DNA of 5,129 bases. It comes from Bacteroidales bacterium (GTDB lineage: Bacteria > Bacteroidota > Bacteroidia > Bacteroidales > P3). Location of the stretch: contig JAEDJL010000063.1 in NCBI GenBank assembly GCA_016296345.1, forward strand, positions 1 through 5,129, given 5' to 3'. The translations under genes were made by a program, and so were the position numbers. Positions 1 through 4,420 of the stretch are shown here, one piece after another. The notes under the pieces were generated by a model that did not search any database, had not been told where the DNA came from, and saw only the letters and a list, made by a program, of their open reading frames with translations. Positions within the stretch are counted from its first letter, which is position 1, and every line of letters starts with the position of its first letter.

Positions 1-1
1 A

Positions 2-2239
2 ACTATTTGGAAACACACCAAAAAAGTCAGCCTCTCTTCGGGAGAAAACACTATCTGCTTTGAAAGCGACACCCTCTCTTCGCTCGAGCTGTGGAGCAGT
101 GAAACTCCAAACCTCTATACCCTTATAATAAGACAGCAAGACAGCAAAGGCAACGAAGAATTGGTCTTTTCCACAAAGCATGGTTTCAGACAAATATATA
201 TAAAGGACAACTATGTGTTCATAAACGGCAAACAAGTATTCTTCAAAGGAGTGAACACACAAGACACCCACCCTTTGAGAGGCAGAAGCATAGATGTCAA
301 TACCATGCTTTCGGACATCATAATGATGAAGCAGGCAAACATCAACACCATTCGCACAAGCCACTATCCGAGACAGCCCAAGATGTATGCAATGACGGAC
401 TATTACGGCATTTATGTCATGGACGAAGCCGATGTGGAGTGCCATTACAACTGGGCAGTGAGCGGAGAGCAGGGCGGAATAACGAATGACACGACTTGGA
501 CGGCACAATTTGTCGATAGAACAGCAGCCATGGTTCTCAGAGACCGCAACCACCCGAGTATAATCTTCTGGTCACTCGGCAATGAGTCGGGTGGAGGAGA
601 TAACTTCCGACATACCTACAACGCAGTGGCATCTCTGGACACAAGAGTGATACATTATGAGGGTGCAACACGCGGAGGCACAAATCATACCGACCTTTGG
701 TCCGATATGTACCCACATCTTAATACTCTTATCTACTATACCATCAACGACACCCTGCAAAAGCCCTACTTTATGTGCGAATATGCTCACGCAATGGGCA
801 ATGCGATAGGCAATCTGCAAGACTATTGGGACGAAATAGAAAAAGGAAGAAATGCAATAGGTGGTTGTATATGGGACTGGGTCGATCAGGCAATTTATTT
901 CCCGCAGGCAATAAAAGACAACGCACTTACCAAGAACGGATTTAACTATTATGCTTCGGGATACGACTTTCCCGGACCTCATCAGGGCAATTTCCTCAAC
1001 AACGGCATACTTCGAGCCGACAGAAAGTGGAATGACAAGCTCTCGGAGGTCAAACAAGTATATAGTTACGTCAAGTTCCTCTCTTTTGACACCCTTTCCA
1101 ACACCCTCACACTGCTGAATAAATATGACTTTACCGACCTTGACCAATTCTATCTTGAATTTGCCATATCACAAGACGGTTATGAAATATCAAGAGACAC
1201 GCTCGCACTTTCCTCAACCCCTCCCGACGACACTTTGAGGGTTCTTGTTCCGATAAAAGCCGACTTTGACAAAACAAAAGAGTGCTTCCTCAACCTCCAA
1301 ATAAGGCAAAAGACAGCTAACTCTTGGAGCAACCAATCCCATACGGTTGCCAAGGCACAATTTCCGCTCAATAGTTTTGAGAAAGCCGCCTTTTCCAAAC
1401 CTCAAAGCAAAGAAACATTCACCATAGTCGAGACTTTCGACACACTTTGTTTGAAAAGCAGCAACATAGAGATAGCATTCGACAAACAAAGCGGCGATAT
1501 ACTCTTTTGGAAATACCGAGATTGTGATGTGATTGCCTCCAAGGCAGGCTCGCCACGCTACAACAACAATCGTTGGATAGAGAACGACCGCAGCGGAGAC
1601 AGCCTTTCGGTCAACATCTCTTCAAACTGTCAAATCAATATATCCAAAGACAAAACCATGGCGACAATCCGAGTTGCCACAAGCTCGCAAAAGTGCGACA
1701 ACACCTTTGAATACAAGATTTACCCTTGCGGAGTGGTCGATTTGTCGGTCGAGTTAAGCCCACAAACCACCGATTTGAGACGCCTCGGCATCGGAATGAT
1801 ATTTTCAGAAGGCTTTGAACGCATAGAATACTTCGCCAAAGGACCATGGGAGAACTATTGGGACAGACAGCAGGCAAGTTTTGTGGGACGATATGCCACA
1901 AGCGTGAGCGAAATGTTTGTTCCATACGCTCACCCTCAGTCTTGCGGCAACCGCACCGGCATGAGAGAAGTGCTTTTGTACCACAACACTTTGGCAAAAG
2001 GCATAAAGATAGAAGCCGACCGCCCTATTTCCTTCTCCATGTTGCACTATGACGACACCGATTTTGCCAAAGAAGTGTTGCACACATGGGATTTGACGCC
2101 AAGAAAAGAAGTCTTTGCACACTTCGATTACCTTCAAAGAGGCTTGGGCAACGGCAGTTGCGGACCTCAAACCATAGAAAAATATCACATACCCTCTGTT
2201 GGAATATACACTTTTTCGCTCCGTTTCTCCCCATTTTGA
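2..2239 (+). CDS. GH2 beta-galactosidase (LacZ-type), 5'-truncated by window edge
   Basis: This is the C-terminal 745 codons of a glycoside hydrolase family 2 beta-galactosidase, which hydrolyses terminal beta-D-galactosides by a retaining mechanism. The frame is open to the first base, and a linker motif LWSSETPNLYTL (residues 30-41 from the edge) precedes any start codon, so the gene begins upstream; an apparent TTG start at 161 is internal. Seen in order: His90 (GVNTQDTHP), His121 (SHYP), Glu146 and His148 (matching E. coli LacZ Mg ligands E416/H418), acid/base Glu195 in SLGNESG (codon 584-586), Met236-Tyr237, nucleophile Glu260 in CEYAHAMGN (779-781), Trp291 in WDWVDQ (matches W568), Asn334 (matches N597), then the linker domain and the beta-gal small-chain domain ending with GNGSCGP and the TGA at 2237. 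E. coli F601 is replaced by Arg338 and W999 by Cys720, so substrate details may differ. About 280-300 N-terminal residues, including the sugar-binding domain and any signal peptide, are missing, so cellular location cannot be judged. The family call is firm; lactose as the true substrate is not. Confidence 0.96.
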   Translation, partial: TIWKHTKKVSLSSGENTICFESDTLSSLELWSSETPNLYTLIIRQQDSKGNEELVFSTKHGFRQIYIKDNYVFINGKQVFFKGVNTQDTHPLRGRSIDVNTMLSDIIMMKQANINTIRTSHYPRQPKMYAMTDYYGIYVMDEADVECHYNWAVSGEQGGITNDTTWTAQFVDRTAAMVLRDRNHPSIIFWSLGNESGGGDNFRHTYNAVASLDTRVIHYEGATRGGTNHTDLWSDMYPHLNTLIYYTINDTLQKPYFMCEYAHAMGNAIGNLQDYWDEIEKGRNAIGGCIWDWVDQAIYFPQAIKDNALTKNGFNYYASGYDFPGPHQGNFLNNGILRADRKWNDKLSEVKQVYSYVKFLSFDTLSNTLTLLNKYDFTDLDQFYLEFAISQDGYEISRDTLALSSTPPDDTLRVLVPIKADFDKTKECFLNLQIRQKTANSWSNQSHTVAKAQFPLNSFEKAAFSKPQSKETFTIVETFDTLCLKSSNIEIAFDKQSGDILFWKYRDCDVIASKAGSPRYNNNRWIENDRSGDSLSVNISSNCQINISKDKTMATIRVATSSQKCDNTFEYKIYPCGVVDLSVELSPQTTDLRRLGIGMIFSEGFERIEYFAKGPWENYWDRQQASFVGRYATSVSEMFVPYAHPQSCGNRTGMREVLLYHNTLAKGIKIEADRPISFSMLHYDDTDFAKEVLHTWDLTPRKEVFAHFDYLQRGLGNGSCGPQTIEKYHIPSVGIYTFSLRFSPF

Positions 2240-2247
2240 TGTCGGAA

Positions 2248-2331
2248 AAATAAAAGGGCGATTTACCGAAATAAAACGGCGTTTTGTCAGAATAAATCGC
2301 CGTTTTATTTTGCCAAAACGCCGTTTTATTT
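2248..2331. repeat. Four 21-bp units, two plus two in inverted orientation
   Basis: Four contiguous units of exactly 21 bp start 9 nt after the beta-galactosidase stop: 2248-2268, 2269-2289, 2290-2310 and 2311-2331. The first two read AAATAAAA-SGGCG-WTTT; the last two are the reverse complement of that pattern. Unit 2 (2269-2286) and unit 4 (2314-2331) form a perfect 18-bp inverted repeat, AAATAAAACGGCGTTTTG against its complement. Unit 1 (2248-2265) and unit 3 (2293-2310) match at 17 of 18 bases. The core AAAACGSCGTTTT is itself nearly palindromic. The array could fold as nested hairpins (2 with 3, 1 with 4) or pair 2 with 4. A terminator or a multi-copy genomic repeat are the likeliest roles; no family name is recognised. 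Confidence 0.85.
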
Positions 2332-2335
2332 TAAT
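2269..2335 (+). terminator. Probable terminator hairpin after the beta-galactosidase gene
   Basis: The inverted 21-bp units give either an 18-bp perfect stem (2269-2286 with 2314-2331) or a tighter hairpin (about 2269-2284 with 2295-2310 around a short loop). Both right arms end in T-rich DNA (TTTTATTTT), as expected of an intrinsic terminator. The structure starts 29 nt past the stop codon. The T tracts belong to the stem arm itself rather than following it cleanly, so this is plausible but not classical. Confidence 0.45.
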
Positions 2336-2469
2336 GAATTCAAACCTCTGTAAATCAGAGTGATGAAAATACTGTTCCGACAAGTCTTTTGGAAACACTG
2401 CCTGTCGCTTTACTCGAAGCAATGTGGCAATTTGCAACGGCAACACTCAGAAAATGCAAAATAAATCAC

Positions 2470-2477
2470 TACCTTTG
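2470..2477 (+). promoter_or_regulatory. Orphan Bacteroidota-type -7 box (TACCTTTG)
   Basis: TACCTTTG followed by C matches the Bacteroidota primary sigma -7 consensus TAnnTTTG. No good TTTG -33 box lies about 19 nt upstream (TCAG is at 2447-2450), which lowers confidence. No convincing gene follows for over 500 bases; downstream there is a purine-rich stretch and then the imperfect palindrome at 2552-2700. It may drive a non-coding transcript or be a leftover promoter of a lost gene. Confidence 0.4.
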
Positions 2478-2551
2478 CAGAGTAAAAACGATTGATAAAC
2501 AAACTAAGAACAGAGAAGAAGAGAAAAAATACTTAAAAGATAGAATATTAA

Positions 2552-2700
2552 GCGTTTGCTATTTGTTTGGTAACAGTGAAACGTAGGAAATTTCATTTGA
2601 TTACACCGAGAACAGATTGTGAACGACCACCATGCGTGGGCGTTTTTGTCTGTGTAATTCGGTTTCCTACGACCGCAGTGTTGGGCAAGAATGCCCACGC
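2552..2700. repeat. Long imperfect palindrome with two exclusive hairpin folds
   Basis: Fold A is an extended hairpin. Its pairs are AACA 2572-2575 with TGTT 2679-2682, TG/CA, the 9-bp CGTAGGAAA 2582-2590 with TTTCCTACG 2663-2671, ATTACA 2600-2605 with TGTAAT 2653-2658, CAGA 2613-2616 with TCTG 2649-2652, and an apical CGaCCAC/GTGGgCG (2624-2630 with 2636-2642) around CATGC. Weaker outer pairing (GCGT 2552-2555 with ACGC 2697-2700) suggests the symmetry spans the whole element. Fold B pairs 2634-2652 with 2682-2700, 19 consecutive pairs including 5 G-U and a perfect 8-bp GCGTGGGC core, with a small CGGT/ACCG hairpin inside. Folds A and B share bases and exclude each other. It could be a structured RNA, a degenerate palindromic mobile repeat, or both. 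No known RNA family is recognised. Confidence 0.55.
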
Positions 2701-2721
2701 TCTGCGTTACGGACGTATCTC

Positions 2722-2874
2722 TCCAACGCTGATTATCTTACATTGAGCCAATTTGACGGCAAAATAGACTTTGTATTCGGCAATCCGCCATACGTCAGAG
2801 TTCATAACTTGTCCGAAAATTACAATTCAGCACAAACGCAATCTTTTTTGAGGGATTGTCCAATTATTTGTTGA
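2722..2874 (+). pseudogene. Relic of an N6-adenine DNA methyltransferase (NPPY motif)
   Basis: In one frame the segment reads NADYL...FDGKIDFVFGNPPYVRVHNL, closely resembling the region around motif IV (NPPY, here 2782-2793) of gamma-type N6-adenine DNA methyltransferases, as found in type I, type IIG and Eco57I-like restriction-modification enzymes. In that family NPPY contacts the flipped target adenine, and the preceding hydrophobic strand (IDFVFG) and following V-R-x-H-N-L are usual. Here only about 33 codons look family-like. Downstream the frame turns unconvincing (from about 2824) and stops at 2872-2874; upstream it runs straight into the palindrome with no SAM-binding FxGxG motif. Whole enzymes need several hundred residues, so this is a non-functional remnant. 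Homology rests on the motif and its flanks as read by eye. Confidence 0.65.
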
Positions 2875-2954
2875 GAATTGATATACATTGTTTCAAAAGA
2901 ACCTTTTAATAACAAGATACGATTTCAAAAAGTATGGAAAAGGTTTGAAAAAAC

Positions 2955-2985
2955 TTTGTGATGAAACTAAAATTGTGTATCTTTG
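2955..2985 (+). promoter_or_regulatory. Bacteroidota promoter for the small membrane-protein operon
   Basis: TTTG (-33 box, 2955-2958), a 19-nt spacer, then TATCTTTG (-7 box, 2978-2985) match the Bacteroidota primary sigma consensus TTTG-N19-TAnnTTTG. Transcription would begin around 2990, giving a leader of some 20-25 nt before the ATG at 3016. An 8-bp inverted repeat AACCTTTT/AAAAGGTT (2900-2907, 2938-2945) sits just upstream and might be a regulator site, though it is weak evidence. Confidence 0.8.
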
Positions 2986-3015
2986 CAGGGTTATAATTTC
3001 AAAAAATAAATGATT

Positions 3016-3339
3016 ATGGAAGAGAATAATGTAACAAAGAGGACTGCCCCAAATTCGGTTGTCGCTTTGGTGTTGGGTATTTGCTCAATCGTTTTCAGCA
3101 GTCTTCTTGTGGGACTTGCTTGTGGCATCATTGGATTGATTTATGCAAACAAAGGCTTGAAACAATATAACGAAGAGCCTGCTCTCTATTCGGGTAGCGA
3201 AATGCTTACAACAGGACGAGTTACGTCAATAATAGGAATTGTATTGTCGGGTTTAAGCATCATCACAGCTGTCTTTTGTTTGCTTGCTTTTGGTTCAGTT
3301 TTTGGCTATTTATTTCAAACAATGGTTGATACGTTGTGA
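3016..3339 (+). CDS. DUF4190-like small membrane protein, copy 1
   Basis: A 107-residue integral membrane protein of unknown function. It has a polar N-terminus (about residues 1-13, MEENNVTKRTAPN), a long hydrophobic glycine-rich stretch (14-43, SVVALVLGICSIV...GLACGIIGLIYANKG), a polar connector with the pattern QYNEEPALYSG (about 50-60), and a second membrane helix (about 70-95) starting TSIIGIVLSG. This layout is that of DUF4190 and of the related Bacteroidota 'CCC motif' small membrane proteins, but the cysteine triplet is absent here (FSSLLVG at that place). An ATG 6 nt upstream (3010) is in frame; 3016 is preferred because the paralogue next door begins with the same ATTATGGAAGA context. 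It lies directly behind the TTTG/TATCTTTG promoter and is first in a four-gene run. The family call is good; no biochemical role can be inferred. Confidence 0.82.
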   Translation: MEENNVTKRTAPNSVVALVLGICSIVFSSLLVGLACGIIGLIYANKGLKQYNEEPALYSGSEMLTTGRVTSIIGIVLSGLSIITAVFCLLAFGSVFGYLFQTMVDTL

Positions 3340-3394
3340 AAATTTGAAAATCAGTTTAATTAAATCAAATGTATAATTCAGAAACAAAGAAATT

Positions 3395-3694
3395 ATGGAA
3401 GAAAACAATGTAACGAAAAAGACAGCTCCTAATTCGGTGGCTGCTTTGGTATTGGGAATTTGTTCAATCGTACTCGGTTGCGGATTCGTCGGACTTGCCT
3501 GCGGAATTGTGGGATTGGTGTTGGCAAACAAAGGCTTTGCACAATACAATGAAAATCCTTCGTTATATACCGACACTAAAATGCTCAATGCAGGCAAAAT
3601 TACTTCAATAATAGGAATAGTTTTTGGTGCGATTGGCACAATTCTAACTTTTATTTACGGAGCTTCGCTTTTTGCAATATTGAGTGAAATGTAG
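3395..3694 (+). CDS. DUF4190-like small membrane protein, copy 2 (tandem paralogue)
   Basis: A 99-residue membrane protein, about two thirds identical to the preceding gene product over the first 80 residues, including the N-terminus MEENNVTK, the core ALVLGICSIV, GLACGI, ANKG and the second-helix start TSIIGIV. The C-terminal tails differ completely. The helices are at about 15-43 and 70-92. The segment corresponding to the family's cysteine motif reads LGCGFVGLACG. At the DNA level the copies differ at many synonymous positions, so the duplication is old and both copies have been kept under selection. The gene sits 55 nt after copy 1 with no clear promoter between them, so cotranscription is likely. 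The start ATG at 3395 is the only reasonable one, and the leader is A-rich without a Shine-Dalgarno. The function is unknown; retained duplicates suggest a hetero-oligomer or differing roles, which is inference. Confidence 0.82.
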   Translation: MEENNVTKKTAPNSVAALVLGICSIVLGCGFVGLACGIVGLVLANKGFAQYNENPSLYTDTKMLNAGKITSIIGIVFGAIGTILTFIYGASLFAILSEM

Positions 3695-3707
3695 AAAATA
3701 AAGCTCT

Positions 3708-3989
3708 ATGAGCTTTCCGATGTTGCCTTGTATTTACAAACAGTTGTTTGGAATCAGTTGTCCTTTGTGTGGCTTTCAGCGTTCCTTGCTGTCTTTGGTA
3801 CAAGGCAACATTTTTGATTGTATAAGGCTCTTCCCGCCGTTTTTCTTTCTGCTCTTTACGGTGGTCGTTTCTTTGATTTGTTATTTGCGAAAGAAGTCGT
3901 TGAATTTTCGTTTTATCAAAGTGCTTTGGATTTGTCTTGCGGTTTTGCTTGTGGCAAATGCAATTTACCAAAATTGTGCAGGGCTTTGA
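3708..3989 (+). CDS. DUF2752 domain membrane protein
   Basis: A 93-residue protein with the DUF2752 signature: Cys8 a few residues before GISCPLCGFQRS (Cys18-Pro-x-Cys21-Gly, Arg25), then LVQGNIFDCIRLFPP and two membrane helices (about 43-60 and 68-86). The conserved CPxCG-x-x-R motif is the family hallmark; the function is not established. The length is normal for the short Bacteroidota form. The gene starts 13 nt after the stop of the second DUF4190-like gene, a typical operon spacing. ATG 3708 is taken as the start, but ATG 3720 (beginning MLPCIYK) would keep the whole domain and cannot be excluded. No strong ribosome-binding site precedes either. The combination with DUF4190-like proteins suggests a shared membrane role, which is inference. 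Confidence 0.82.
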   Translation: MSFPMLPCIYKQLFGISCPLCGFQRSLLSLVQGNIFDCIRLFPPFFFLLFTVVVSLICYLRKKSLNFRFIKVLWICLAVLLVANAIYQNCAGL

Positions 3990-4094
3990 TTGTTGTTGAA
4001 CAAAGAAATACAGATTGCAGGGTTGGTTTTTGCCTGCTGTATGCTTGTTTGTGAAAATTTGTCTCTTTGCACAATCAGCCAAAGTGGTTAAATC

Positions 4095-4235
4095 ATGATT
4101 TCAAGGGAAGAACTCAGGTCGTACAGGCTCAATTCGATGGAAGAACCGACAGATGAAATGCTTGAAGGTGGTTTTCGAGATGCTGTCCGACAAATTGAGG
4201 AATACAGAAACGCTATTCAACAACAAAAATCATAA
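4095..4235 (+). CDS. Small orphan protein, 46 residues
   Basis: A short ORF beginning MISREELRSYRLNSMEEP, rich in Glu, Arg and Gln, with no membrane segment. It would form mostly charged amphipathic helix (about residues 3-12 and 24-43) around a central EEPTDEML. An in-frame TAA at 4089-4091 makes ATG 4095 the first possible start. It follows the DUF2752 gene by 105 nt with no clear promoter of its own. The TAA stop at 4233-4235 overlaps the first bases of a terminator-like hairpin, as expected for the last gene of an operon. No family is confidently recognised. The coherent charged composition and the terminator placement favour a real gene over chance, but ORFs this short do arise randomly. 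Confidence 0.5.
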   Translation: MISREELRSYRLNSMEEPTDEMLEGGFRDAVRQIEEYRNAIQQQKS

Positions 4236-4264
4236 ACCTTACTGTCAAATAGTGAGGTTTTGAA
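4234..4264 (+). terminator. Terminator-like hairpin ending the small-gene operon
   Basis: AAACCTTACT (4234-4243) pairs with AGTGAGGTTT (4251-4260) around the 7-nt loop GTCAAAT: ten pairs with one G-U. The right arm ends in TTTT (4258-4261). Stem GC content is modest and the T run short, so it is likely a weak intrinsic terminator. It begins within the stop codon of the 46-residue ORF. Confidence 0.6.
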
Positions 4265-4273
4265 AGAAATATA

Positions 4274-4289
4274 CCTCAATGGGTTGAGG
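4274..4289 (+). other. Small second hairpin, CCTCAA-TGGG-TTGAGG
   Basis: A perfect 6-bp stem with a 4-nt loop lies 13 nt after the first hairpin. Its left arm can instead pair with the right arm of the first hairpin (TGAGGT 4253-4258 with ACCTCA 4273-4278), so two alternative folds exist. Its role is unknown. Confidence 0.35.
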
Positions 4290-4297
4290 AGTTATGC

Positions 4298-4366
4298 CGA
4301 TAGATTTGCGGTAATATCGTCTTGAAATTATCGAAAAACAAGAAAAATTTATCGAAAAACGATAAA
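4298..4366. promoter_or_regulatory. Cluster of TATCG/CGATA half-sites upstream of DUF2975 promoter
   Basis: Five copies of one pentamer occur in 67 bp: CGATA 4298-4302, TATCG 4315-4319, TATCG 4329-4333, TATCG 4350-4354 and CGATA 4360-4364. The last two form the 7-bp-arm inverted repeat TTTATCG-AAAAA-CGATAAA (4348-4366), ending 3 nt before the -33 box. The 21-bp stretch from 4328 is repeated, imperfectly, from 4349 (both begin TTATCGAAAAAC). Twenty-one bp equals two helical turns, so bound proteins would sit on one face. It is likely an operator array; the binding protein is unknown. Confidence 0.55.
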
Positions 4367-4369
4367 AAA

Positions 4370-4401
4370 TTTGGCAGATTGGAAAAACTGACGTATTTTT
4401 G
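4370..4401 (+). promoter_or_regulatory. Bacteroidota promoter of the DUF2975 gene
   Basis: TTTG (4370-4373), a 20-nt spacer and TATTTTTG (4394-4401) match TTTG-N19-TAnnTTTG with one extra spacer base. Transcription would start near 4407, inside the palindrome at 4405-4418, leaving a very short leader before the candidate start codons at 4421, 4430 and 4439. Confidence 0.72.
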
Positions 4402-4404
4402 CAC

Positions 4405-4418
4405 CGTCAAATTTGACG
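4405..4418. promoter_or_regulatory. Perfect 14-bp palindrome at the predicted transcription start
   Basis: CGTCAAATTTGACG is a perfect dyad located between the -7 box and the start codon. A dimeric regulator bound here would block initiation, so it is a good repressor-operator candidate. Its sequence is unrelated to the TATCG sites upstream, implying a second regulator or a separate role. Confidence 0.5.
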
Positions 4419-4420
4419 AG

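Noticed and set aside
572..1147. Reverse-strand frame of 191 codons inside the beta-galactosidase gene
   Set aside because: It is antisense to the catalytic domain, with no recognisable motif and no promoter or ribosome site.
2248..2331. CRISPR array
   Set aside because: The units are contiguous with no spacers and alternate in orientation, unlike CRISPR repeats.
1805..2446. Reverse-strand frame of 213 codons across the end of the beta-galactosidase gene
   Set aside because: It is antisense to a well-supported enzyme, and its repeated KRRF peptide comes simply from the 21-bp DNA repeats; no family resemblance.
2389..2586. Forward frame of 65 codons after the repeat array
   Set aside because: It spans the promoter-like box at 2470 and runs into the palindrome, has no recognisable domain, and its composition looks random.
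2504..2698. Reverse-strand frame of 64 codons over the palindrome
   Set aside because: It lies over a hairpin-forming element whose symmetry explains the sequence; no promoter or family match on that strand.
3355..3364. 10-bp palindrome TTTAATTAAA between the paralogous genes
   Set aside because: It consists only of A and T and is expected by chance in this AT-rich spacer; no associated promoter elements.
3818..4054. Forward frame of 78 codons overlapping the DUF2752 gene
   Set aside because: It is an alternate frame of the gene that carries the CPxCG motif and membrane helices.
4048..4069. Possible promoter (TTTG and TCTCTTTG) ahead of the 46-codon ORF
   Set aside because: The -7 box lacks the conserved A at its second position and the spacer is only 10 nt instead of about 19.
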